The notes under the pieces are model-generated. The model made no database searches. It saw only the letters and a program-made list of their open reading frames with translations, and had not been told where the DNA came from. Positions 1 to 7,501 of a stretch of DNA of 51,047 nucleotides are shown piece after piece (position 1 is the first letter of the stretch; every line of letters starts with the position of its first letter). Source of the stretch: Meridianimarinicoccus aquatilis (GTDB taxonomy: Bacteria > Pseudomonadota > Alphaproteobacteria > Rhodobacterales > Rhodobacteraceae). The stretch spans positions 1 through 51,047 of the forward strand of contig NZ_SMZO01000027.1 in the NCBI RefSeq assembly GCF_004358675.1. Reading direction: 5' to 3'. The position numbers and the translations under genes were made by a program.

Positions 1-1
1 A

Positions 2-1468
2 TGGCCTGAAACGCGTGCCCGAGATCGCGTGAAATCACTGCCCAAGTTCCGCGAAATACGCACGCTTGCCTTGTTCGACCTTCCTTGGATGCCGTTTTAC
101 TTTGGGCTCTTGTTCGTCTTTCACCCCATGATGGGATGGGTTGGTGCAACCGCAGCGGTCATCATCATGGGCCTTGCCATGATCAAGCGTTTGATCACAC
201 GCCGCCCCGCCTGGTACGCAAGCAAATTCAATGCCAAATGGTTGAAGTCTGTCCGCGCCGCAGAAGAGTCGGGCAGCGCGCAACGTATGCTGGGTCTGGA
301 AGACGGGTTTGACAACCGTTGGCTCAAATTCCGCGCCAGCTCTCTGCAAAATCAGGTCAAGGTCGATGAACGCGTTTGGGTCATGGTGTCAGCCACACGA
401 ACCTTTCGGATCTTCCTGCAATCCGCGATGCTGGCCGTCGGTGCACATCTGGTCCTGATCGGCGATCTGAGCAGCGGCGCGATGATCGCCGGATCGATCC
501 TGCTGGGCAAAGCGCTCGCGCCCCTCGAAGCGGTTGTGAACAACGTCACCAACCTACAGACGACCCTCGCCGGCGCCCGCCGCCTGGAACGGAACCTGTC
601 CCGCTCGTCGGCCGATCTGCGCGCGCGTCGCTCGGCGGCTCTGCCAGAAAAGCCCGGCGCGCTTTGCGTCAGCAACGTGACCTTTAAGCCGCGCGAGCGG
701 AACCACCCAGTGCTCACCCGTCTGTCATTTGATGTCCAACCCGGCGAAGCGCTGGCGATCGTGGGGCGCAGTGGGGCGGGAAAATCCTCTCTTGTGCGTC
801 TGCTGACCGGTGGCACGTCCGCCACCATGGGCAGAGTGACCCTGAGCGGCTTTCCATTGTTTGAATTGTCCGAACGCGCCGTGTCGCAGCACATCGGATA
901 TTTGCCGCAATTTCTCACCTTCTTTGACGGCACCGTGGCCGAGAATATTGCCCGATACGATCCTGACATGACGATTGCCGATGTGGTTGAAGCGGCGGAA
1001 CTTGTGAACGCGATGACCGAGATTGAGCAACTCCCCAAAGGCCTTCAGACCGACATGCGCCTTGCCCAGGACATCTTGTCAGCAGGCGCCTTGCAGCAGA
1101 TTTCCCTAGCGCGGGCCGTCTACGGCAAGCCGAATATCCTGATCCTTGACGAACCGAACGCAGGCCGAGATCAGGAATCCGGAGCGCTTATCGCCTCTTT
1201 GATCAAAGCCCAAACTGCGGCAGGAAAATCGGCGATTGTCATCACGCACAGCCCGAACGTGCTGCGCACTTGTGACAAGGTCATGATCCTGGAGGACGGC
1301 GCACAAAAGGCATTCGGACCCCGAGATGAAATTCTGACTAAACTCGCCGCCGCCTCGTCGCAAGCTAACACGGCAGCTCCAGCGTTCAAAAAGCCCCGAA
1401 AGCCGGCTCGTTCAACACAGATGGTTTGGTCCAAACAGCCTGAACCTTATGGCGTAACAGCCCGATAA
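2..1468 (+). CDS. Type I secretion ABC transporter/ATPase (PrtD/HlyB-like), 5' truncated by window edge
   Basis: Inner-membrane ABC exporter subunit of a type I secretion system. The reading frame is open from base 2, and the residues before the first possible start (GTG at 29) fit the family, so the gene continues upstream and only the later membrane part and the ATPase are seen (488 codons). Membrane segments follow the family motif ALFDLPWMP; Walker A GRSGAGKSS lies near visible residue 255, Walker B is ILILDEPN, and the H-loop is VITHSP. The signature, normally LSGGQRQR, reads LSAGALQQ, an unusual change. A basic, proline-rich tail of about 40 residues follows the ATPase domain. The partner membrane-fusion protein and the secreted substrate are not visible here. 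Confidence 0.88.
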   Translation, partial: WPETRARDRVKSLPKFREIRTLALFDLPWMPFYFGLLFVFHPMMGWVGATAAVIIMGLAMIKRLITRRPAWYASKFNAKWLKSVRAAEESGSAQRMLGLEDGFDNRWLKFRASSLQNQVKVDERVWVMVSATRTFRIFLQSAMLAVGAHLVLIGDLSSGAMIAGSILLGKALAPLEAVVNNVTNLQTTLAGARRLERNLSRSSADLRARRSAALPEKPGALCVSNVTFKPRERNHPVLTRLSFDVQPGEALAIVGRSGAGKSSLVRLLTGGTSATMGRVTLSGFPLFELSERAVSQHIGYLPQFLTFFDGTVAENIARYDPDMTIADVVEAAELVNAMTEIEQLPKGLQTDMRLAQDILSAGALQQISLARAVYGKPNILILDEPNAGRDQESGALIASLIKAQTAAGKSAIVITHSPNVLRTCDKVMILEDGAQKAFGPRDEILTKLAAASSQANTAAPAFKKPRKPARSTQMVWSKQPEPYGVTAR

Positions 1469-2080
1469 GCTAACAAGGTCTTTGTATAGGGCGGTCCGCG
1501 GGCACAATCGTCCGCGCCACAGCCCCATAGATCGACCATGATACCCGAGCATACCATGACGTCATTTCAGCCCCAAAGCACTGCATCTGGCGTCGACCCT
1601 ACTGGCCTCAGGGCAGTCAAGGGTCCAGCCAAAAGGGCAGGCATGACCAAAGCGAGTATCCTTTCGATGTGGAAGTCCGGCGATAGAAATTACCCAATCG
1701 GCGCTGGTCGGAACTCGAGACGCTGTGTTTCAAACAGCCTGCGGTGTTTCTCAAAATCGTCATGAGCAAGGACCAACCCAAATGGTCTGCTCCCACTTAC
1801 GTTCCGACCTCACAACTCATCACTGCCGCCGTTTTTCAGAAGGCAATGGAGGTTATGCAATGAGGGACGAATGGGGGCGTCGTAGATTGGAAAGTCCATT
1901 GATATTTTGGAATATCATGCGCGCAGACTGGCGTTTTTTTAGCCATCGGTTGCGCCAGATTGCCAACGCTCAAACTGTGTGGGACAGGATAAAACGATGA
2001 GGCAAATGCCCATCGGGCGCAGCAGCGAAGGTCGCATCAGACTGATGCGGCGCTACGCACCGACCGTGCGCTTTGGCGTG
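1469..2080. other. Intergenic gap, no confident gene
   Basis: About 610 bases between the secretion transporter and the small coiled-coil gene. Reading frames are short and do not resemble known proteins. The best candidate is a 46-codon frame described separately at 1860-2000. A 34-codon frame at 1997-2101 overlaps its stop in an ATGA arrangement, but runs into the opposite-strand gene at 2081 and is not convincing. I see no clear transposase remnant, RNA gene or strong terminator hairpin. Confidence 0.5.
1860..2000 (+). CDS. Possible small protein (46 aa), unrecognised
   Basis: A short frame starting at ATG 1860. What supports it is a strong Shine-Dalgarno sequence, GGAGG at 1848-1852, seven bases before the ATG. 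The predicted product is basic and aromatic (Trp, Phe and Arg rich, with one FWNIM segment) and has no signal peptide or membrane helix I can identify. I do not recognise a family. It lies alone in a poorly coding gap, so it could be a chance frame or a decayed gene end. Confidence 0.3.
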   Translation: MRDEWGRRRLESPLIFWNIMRADWRFFSHRLRQIANAQTVWDRIKR

Positions 2081-2329
2081 CTAGGCCAATTCTCTCAGTA
2101 ACCATTCTGCGCGGGATATGTGCGTTTGTGCGATGGCAAGCTTTCCCTTGAGCCGGGCCTTCTTGTCAGCCGAAGATACGGTGGCAATTTCGGCCTCTAG
2201 ATCGCGCGCTTTGACGCGGAGCTTTCGCAAGACCTTTTCCACGTGACTGGGTCTGATCTTGCTCGCCTTTCCGCTTTCGAGACGCGCGTTGTAGTCTTCG
2301 ACTTTCTCAGCCAATTTTTTCAGACCCAT
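2081..2329 (-). CDS. Small conserved-type coiled-coil protein (82 aa), function unknown
   Basis: A short, highly charged, Lys/Glu/Arg-rich protein with no signal peptide or membrane segment. Heptad-like spacing of Leu, Ile and Ala through residues 25-80 suggests a helical hairpin or coiled coil. The start ATG at 2329 gives the sequence MGLKKLAEKVEDYNARLE. It lies 92 bases downstream of the Na/phosphate cotransporter gene on the same strand, so it may be co-transcribed, though the gap allows its own promoter. I recognise no named domain and assign no function. Confidence 0.65.
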   Translation of the reverse strand: MGLKKLAEKVEDYNARLESGKASKIRPSHVEKVLRKLRVKARDLEAEIATVSSADKKARLKGKLAIAQTHISRAEWLLRELA

Positions 2330-2421
2330 CTTTGCTTCCCCAATCCTGATAGCGTGGACAACCCTCGACGTTCTTCACGACAGTTTCATGACAGACGCTT
2401 CTGACCGATTGTCACCCTGTT

Positions 2422-4224
2422 TCATTTGTGTTCGGTGACTGCCTCGCCGAGTTCTTCTTCATCAAGCGACAAGAGGCGTTCCACCTCTGCCATCGCGCTT
2501 TCGCGTTCGATGTAATAGCTGCGTGCCGCTTCGATCAGATCACGCATGGCACCGTATGCGTATCCAGAGTCATTTATGAACGACGTGGCTTCAATGGCAT
2601 TCAGCGAACCCTTTCGAATAAGAAAATCAACCCGATGCGATGTCATGCGCGCGTCTTCCTCGATCTGGACGCGTTCCTGATCCAGCCAAAGCGCGCTGCG
2701 ATTTTCAGGTTCACTCAAACCAAGCTTCCTGATCTCAACCGCAATCCGAGCGATTTCAGTCCGAAGTTCGTCATAAAGTTCAGTTGTGGCCCCGTGAGGC
2801 CGTACCGTGTAACGCAAAACGTTCTTGCGCAGGTGCTTTACGGACTTCACCGCGTGAACAATATCACTCGCCACGTCGCGCAGCGCGTAAACCCGTTCAG
2901 TGATGCCATGATCGACCTGTTTGTCGTCGACCCGCGTCGAGAATTCCACAATGCCTGCATAGAGCGTTTTCACACGGCGTTCGTAGCCTTCATCGAGATC
3001 AAGCTGAAAGGGCGTTCTGCTTTTGCGCACCAACTCTGCCACATTATCAGTTGCAAACACTCCGTCTCGATGAAGGTTGAGCCCGTGCAGGATCAATTCG
3101 ACTGCATTCTCATAAAGGTGCATCACTTCTTTACGAAGTGCGATTTCAAGGGTTTGGGGGAAATCGTCCACGGCCTCGTTAAGATAACGCGGACGGCTCA
3201 CGTCCGGAACAGGCTCGACGATCCGGCGCTCAAGAAAGGTGATAAGCCGGTTGAGGAGGGGGAGCATCAGCGCAACGCCCAGCACGTTGAAGATCGTATG
3301 AAACACGGCAAGTTTCATTGCGTATTCATCCGGTGCAATGCGGACCAGATCGCTGATCCAATCCACCGCCTCACGCAAGGGCGCAATAAAAATTAGCGCG
3401 ACAAGCGCTGTCACCGCATTGAAGATCAAATGTGCGACCGCAAGCCGCTTGCCCTGAAAATTTGCCCCCAGAGCCGCAATAACAGCGGTAATCGTCGTGC
3501 CGATATTTGCTCCGATTGCAAGCGCCAGCGCGTTCTCGTAGCTGATTTGCCCTACGGCCAAAGCGGTGAGGATCAGGACCATCGTGGCATGGCTCGACTG
3601 CATGATGACAGTCGCCGCTGTGCCAATAAGACAATAGACGAAAAGACCGAGCAGCCCTGTCATCGCAAACCGTGTCAGGTCGATCTGGTCCTTGAACGCC
3701 TCGAACCCCTCTTTCATGTAATGGATGCCGAGGAACAAAAATCCCAGCCCGGCGAGTGCGTAACCGATACCCCGCAGGGGTTTGGATTTCTGGAAGACCA
3801 AAACGATGCTGAGCGCGATCATAGGCATTGCATAGGCGGCGATATCGATTTTCAAACCGAACCCTGCGACCAGCCAAGCGCCGGTTGTCGTGCCGATATT
3901 AGCACCGAAAATAATTCCCACGCCCCCAATCAGCGAAATGAGACCGGCACTTAGGAACGAGATGGTGATAACCGAAACCAAAGAACTGGATTGCAAAACT
4001 GTGGTCGACAATACCCCAAAAGAGATGGCTCTAGGCGTCGAGGCCGTCGCGCGTTTAAGCATCCGCTCAAGCGCGCCGCCACCAAAGAGTTTGAACCCAT
4101 CCTCAAGCATGAGCATGCCGAAAAGAAAGATCGCAACTCCCGCCGCGATTTCCTGAGCGTCGGGGCTGATCCAGAAAGCCAGCAAGAGGGTCCCGATAAC
4201 GGCAGGCAGAAAATAGCGTGTCAT
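2422..4224 (-). CDS. Na+/phosphate cotransporter family protein (NptA/YjbB type) with PhoU-like tail
   Basis: Inner-membrane sodium-coupled phosphate transporter, which in bacteria may work as a phosphate exporter (YjbB). The N-terminal 330 or so residues hold two inverted membrane repeats, each with the family QSS signature: QSSSLVSVITISFL near residue 78 and QSSHATMVLILTAL near residue 210, and repeated GANIGTT motifs. The C-terminal 230 residues are soluble, helical and charged, like the PhoU-like domain common in this family. Length (600 aa) is normal for the two-domain form. No neighbouring phosphate regulatory gene is visible. Confidence 0.92.
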   Translation of the reverse strand: MTRYFLPAVIGTLLLAFWISPDAQEIAAGVAIFLFGMLMLEDGFKLFGGGALERMLKRATASTPRAISFGVLSTTVLQSSSLVSVITISFLSAGLISLIGGVGIIFGANIGTTTGAWLVAGFGLKIDIAAYAMPMIALSIVLVFQKSKPLRGIGYALAGLGFLFLGIHYMKEGFEAFKDQIDLTRFAMTGLLGLFVYCLIGTAATVIMQSSHATMVLILTALAVGQISYENALALAIGANIGTTITAVIAALGANFQGKRLAVAHLIFNAVTALVALIFIAPLREAVDWISDLVRIAPDEYAMKLAVFHTIFNVLGVALMLPLLNRLITFLERRIVEPVPDVSRPRYLNEAVDDFPQTLEIALRKEVMHLYENAVELILHGLNLHRDGVFATDNVAELVRKSRTPFQLDLDEGYERRVKTLYAGIVEFSTRVDDKQVDHGITERVYALRDVASDIVHAVKSVKHLRKNVLRYTVRPHGATTELYDELRTEIARIAVEIRKLGLSEPENRSALWLDQERVQIEEDARMTSHRVDFLIRKGSLNAIEATSFINDSGYAYGAMRDLIEAARSYYIERESAMAEVERLLSLDEEELGEAVTEHK

Positions 4225-4412
4225 GACGACCGGACTTCCGAGGCCGTCACAGGCATGCCAAGGTTAGATAAAGAAAAATGATCGATCAATCCTACCACAG
4301 GGTTCCGTTCCTTCGAAGAGTTGCGAGCCCAAGAGATACCGACATTGTCAGGCGCTTTCTTTGACATGGCTCACTGGCGCGTCCCGCAGGTTTTGCGATG
4401 ATCTAGAACGGG

Positions 4413-4673
4413 TCACGAATAAGATTTCGAGCCATGTTTGGTTGTAACACATTCTTCGTCAGACGAGGCGACAGGATGCTGCGGCGGGATCACAACCAAA
4501 TTGCAGCGGCGTTTCATGTACCGCCGATCCGCCAGCATCTGCGCTGTCAAATGCCAAAAGCCATCAGCCTGCGGAACGTCTTCATCATGCCACCAGTTAC
4601 GCTTGACCTCACGATGGAGTGTAGAGCGATCACGGCCAAGCACCTCAGGAATTTGTCCAGTGATGCAATCCAA
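4413..4673 (-). pseudogene. IS30-family transposase, N-terminal remnant
   Basis: The first 55 residues read like the helix-turn-helix part of an IS30-type transposase: PEVLGRDRSTLHREVKRN, followed by WWHDEDVPQADGFWHLTAQ and a basic stretch. The usual start of the protein (about 25 residues) and the entire DDE catalytic domain are missing, and the frame then runs into unrelated sequence. It is a decayed fragment, not a functional gene. Another remnant of a different family follows at 4844, which marks this gap as an old insertion hot spot. Confidence 0.75.
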
Positions 4674-4843
4674 AATGGAGTGTACCCGTGGCTGGCCACA
4701 TAGTTATGGAATCCTGATTATGTCAATGAAAGAGAATTTCGAAAGTCGCTTTATAGGGTTATGGACGCCAAAACTTGCACTTTTATACAGACCACTAAGC
4801 GTTTGTTCCCACGGTTCCAAACCGGTTCCACACGATCCCAACC

Positions 4844-5017
4844 GATAACAGGTTCGAGCATCGCACGCACTTCGCTGACGCCATGGCGGCCTGCAACTTC
4901 GCTCGACTCTTGAAGAAATTCAGACGCTTCACTCTCTACGAGCACATCTGGAAAATCTGGACTTCAAAGGCAGACAGAGTCAGTGGCGATCCACAAGATG
5001 CCGGGACTGAACACCTA
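4844..5017 (+). pseudogene. IS481-like transposase, C-terminal remnant
   Basis: Read in the frame starting at 4844, the sequence gives RTHFADAMAACNFARLLKK, then FTLYEHIWKIWTSKADR and QDAGTEH. This parallels the usual end of IS481-type transposases (RTHLxDFxxAYNFARRLKT, LTPYEyIcKiWTSePdRF, HQMPGLNT). Many substitutions and the lack of any upstream catalytic region show it is a decayed 3' fragment. No terminal inverted repeat could be identified by eye. Confidence 0.7.
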
Positions 5018-5029
5018 ATGGCATGTGGG

Positions 5030-5635
5030 CTATTGTGAGCTTATCGAAAGTGCGTCTGCTAAATACTCGAGCCGATCACCACCCCAGAACCGTTCTTGCC
5101 CAAAGATATATGTCGGCGATCCAAAAACACCGGCGTCAATTGCATCTTGGGTGCAAGTATCTGCCAGTGTTGAGATATCGTCTGTTTCAGCATGGTTCAG
5201 AATAGCCGCTGCTGGCAATCCGGCCGCGTCCAGCGCAGCGGACAGTTGCTCTGCATCTGCGATGTTTCGCTCCTCAGCCCAAACACCCTTTAAGCAGGCG
5301 AAACTCGCTGCATCTTGATCAAACCCCAGAACACCGGCCGCAAGGATCGCGCGGCAGGCCAAGCCTGGGGGGGTCGGCCAATGAGCCGGCAATGGTGTGA
5401 TCTCAAGCCCCTGCCGCGCCGCCAAACGCGCCTGGTCTTGCATCCGATAGCTACGTCGCACCGGGTTTTGCGCGAAAGGCGGCGTTGTGTCGGCAGCGGC
5501 AAACACCTTGGCGATCTCGATCGGGTGGAATCGCACTATGGCCCCGGCTTTTGCAGCAAGATCCATAAACGGCCTGTGCCCAAGATATGCATAGCCAGAG
5601 ATCGGTGCGAAATAGTAATCGATAACGTGGGTCAC
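5030..5635 (-). CDS. 2-hydroxychromene-2-carboxylate isomerase-like protein (DsbA/kappa-GST fold)
   Basis: Glutathione-dependent isomerase fold known from naphthalene-type aromatic degradation, with many homologues of unknown substrate. The N-terminus VIDYYFAPISGYAYLG carries the family active-site serine (usual SPYS becomes PISGYAY), and the C-terminal GVFGSPTYIFGQERFWGGDRL is the conserved cis-Pro and GQD-like end. I chose GTG at 5635 because AAAGGA lies eight bases upstream and homologues begin just before the first strand; the frame is open further upstream to 5695. About 201 aa, normal for the family. It is followed upstream by a glutathione S-transferase on the same strand, which fits a thiol-dependent detoxification pair. 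Confidence 0.85.
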   Translation of the reverse strand: MTHVIDYYFAPISGYAYLGHRPFMDLAAKAGAIVRFHPIEIAKVFAAADTTPPFAQNPVRRSYRMQDQARLAARQGLEITPLPAHWPTPPGLACRAILAAGVLGFDQDAASFACLKGVWAEERNIADAEQLSAALDAAGLPAAAILNHAETDDISTLADTCTQDAIDAGVFGSPTYIFGQERFWGGDRLEYLADALSISSQ

Positions 5636-5777
5636 GGGGCGATATCCTTTAAACAAGTTCTTTACGGCGCGCTGTCCAGAGCCAAGGCAAAGCACAGCGC
5701 ACGGATTTTCAATTCAGAACGGATAGCAAGGTCAAACGCAGACCCAATAACAAGACGCGCACCAAACCCTCGTCGAA

Positions 5778-6665
5778 TTATTCAGCATCGCCGTTTTGCG
5801 CCTGACGTTTGTCTTCCGTGTTGGTGTCGAAATCCGAAGCGGCATGCCGTTCGTGCAGCTGACCTTCAAGCGGCCCCCATGTCAGGTTCACCATTCGACC
5901 GCGCCGTACCGCTGGCCGCGCAGCAATAGCTGCTGCCCATCTTGTGACATGCGCATAGTCTTTGACTGACAAAAAGGCCGCAGCATTATAAAGGTCGCCA
6001 AGAACAAGTGCCCCGTACCACGCGAAAATTGCGATATCCGCAATCGTGTACGAATTGCCTGCAACATACTCTCTTTCGGCAAGACACCGGTCCAGAACAT
6101 CAAGTTGGCGCTTCACTTCCATCGTGAAACGGTCAATCGGATATTGGAATTTTTCTGGGGCATAGGCATAGAAGTGTCCAAAGCCGCCACCAAGATAGGG
6201 CGCTGACCCCATTTGCCAGAACAACCAGTTCAACGTCTCTGTTCGCTCCGCCGGGTCAGACGGCACAAAGTGCCCGAATTTTTCAGCAAGGTACAACAGG
6301 ATAGCGCCGCTTTCAAAAACGCGGGTTGGCGTTTCCGTACTGTGATCGAACAAGGCGGGGATTTTTGAATTCGGATTTGCAGCGACAAACCCACTGGAAA
6401 ACTGCTCGCCCTCGCTGATGCGGATCAGCCACGCGTCATATTCGGCCTGTGTTTCACCAAGCGCCAACAGTTCTTCCAGCAAGATCGTCACTTTGGCACC
6501 ATTCGGCGTGCCCATCGAATATAGTTGCAGGGGGTGCGCCCCAACTGGCAGGTCCGCATCGTGCGTCGCTCCAGCCACCGGGCGATTGATGCTTGCAAAC
6601 GTCCCACCACTGGGCGCGTTCCATGTCCAGACTTCATCGGGTGTGTAGTCGGTCGGGCCTGTCAT
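5778..6665 (-). CDS. yghU: YghU-type (Nu class) glutathione S-transferase
   Basis: Cytosolic glutathione-dependent disulfide-bond oxidoreductase. The thioredoxin-like domain carries GTPNGAKVTILLEEL, the Thr-Pro-Asn-Gly motif that replaces the usual catalytic Ser/Tyr/Cys in this class, and NSKIPALFDH with FESGAILLYLAEKFG, the cis-Pro and Glu-Ser glutathione contacts. The long N-terminal extension (about 45 residues) and C-terminal helical domain with YTIADIAIFAWYGAL are typical of YghU. ATG at 6665 is preferred over the adjacent in-frame GTG at 6668. It lies upstream of the isomerase gene with about 140 bases between. Confidence 0.9.
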   Translation of the reverse strand: MTGPTDYTPDEVWTWNAPSGGTFASINRPVAGATHDADLPVGAHPLQLYSMGTPNGAKVTILLEELLALGETQAEYDAWLIRISEGEQFSSGFVAANPNSKIPALFDHSTETPTRVFESGAILLYLAEKFGHFVPSDPAERTETLNWLFWQMGSAPYLGGGFGHFYAYAPEKFQYPIDRFTMEVKRQLDVLDRCLAEREYVAGNSYTIADIAIFAWYGALVLGDLYNAAAFLSVKDYAHVTRWAAAIAARPAVRRGRMVNLTWGPLEGQLHERHAASDFDTNTEDKRQAQNGDAE

Positions 6666-6934
6666 CACTCATATCCACGTGTATCTGTTATTTTCAGACC
6701 GTGATATAAACGGGATGCGCCGAATGAATACCCCTTGCTTACGTATTGTTGCGTCATGCACTCAGGAAATCGCGGCGCTTAAACCGCTTTGACCGCCGAC
6801 ATCCAAATAGCTCCAATAGCCAGGTTGAGCATCGCTTTTCACTCTACCGACGCAAGCGAGTTAAGCCCAACACTCAAAACCCTTGGTACACTCCTATGAC
6901 TTCATTTCAGCACAATTCAGGGGCTGTGGAAGCA

Positions 6935-7486
6935 TTATTCAAGCGCCAGTTCCGTGCACCCCGTTACGAGTAGGGACAAGGCATGCGGCGCGAATGACCG
7001 CCACACATCCAATCGAAACTCTTGCTCTGCATCGCGCCACAAAACCACCGTCACGCCGTCGAATACAGTGCGGCGGCCTTCGTTTGGCAATATCGCATCC
7101 AAATCCCGCGGGCACCCCAAAGTCAAAAGATCGGCAGCTCTAGGCCCATCAATCCGGACGGTAATCTCTCGATCACTGATCGCTGTCAGGCTGTGTGGCG
7201 CCTGATCATAGATGGCGGTGCATGCCGACTCTAATCGTACGGCTTCACTATCCGGGGCGATAATGACCCATTCATCCGGGCCAAGGCACATCGCCTCGGT
7301 CGCGCCCGCCTTGGTGCGCTGACCAATCTTTGTGGGCAACGCAAGATCAAGCGCCTCAGAAATGGCCGTAACGTCCCCCTGCCCGGCCCTCAGGGAAAAA
7401 CGCGCCATAGGCTCGACAACCGTAACGCGTGCGGCAGATGTGGCGCTTAATTGGCCGGACTCAAAGTGGGTTGGAAGCTGCGTCAT
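6935..7486 (-). CDS. soxG: Sarcosine oxidase, gamma subunit
   Basis: Smallest-but-one subunit of the heterotetrameric sarcosine oxidase, which converts sarcosine and tetrahydrofolate to glycine, methylene-THF and hydrogen peroxide. The 183-residue product has the family pattern of a GcvT-like fold: FSLRAGQGDV, GPDEWVIIAP, RITVRIDGPRAADLLTLGCPRDL, DVWRSFAPHALSLL. It is the last gene of the soxBDAG operon, 15 bases after soxA. The 266 bases downstream to the GST gene hold no gene that I can support. Confidence 0.93.
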   Translation of the reverse strand: MTQLPTHFESGQLSATSAARVTVVEPMARFSLRAGQGDVTAISEALDLALPTKIGQRTKAGATEAMCLGPDEWVIIAPDSEAVRLESACTAIYDQAPHSLTAISDREITVRIDGPRAADLLTLGCPRDLDAILPNEGRRTVFDGVTVVLWRDAEQEFRLDVWRSFAPHALSLLVTGCTELALE

Positions 7487-7501
7487 CGCGAATACTCCGG
7501 T

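Larger units (their letters stand above)
4225..5029. other. Gap filled with decayed transposase remnants
   Basis: About 800 bases without an intact gene between the phosphate transporter and the isomerase. It holds an IS30-like N-terminal transposase remnant on the minus strand and an IS481-like C-terminal remnant on the plus strand, each listed separately. Between and around them I see no complete element ends or target duplications. The NptA promoter should lie in 4225-4400. Confidence 0.7.

Noticed and set aside
1538-1765. 75-codon open frame in the left gap
   Set aside because: No ribosome site, no recognisable pattern, and it ends in low-complexity Ser/Cys residues.
2428-3396. 322-codon open frame on the plus strand opposite the phosphate cotransporter gene
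   Set aside because: Its translation has no domain pattern, and the minus strand codes for a clear two-domain membrane transporter over the same bases.
4751-4945. 64-codon minus-strand open frame
   Set aside because: The opposite strand here reads as an IS481-type C-terminus, which explains the sequence better.
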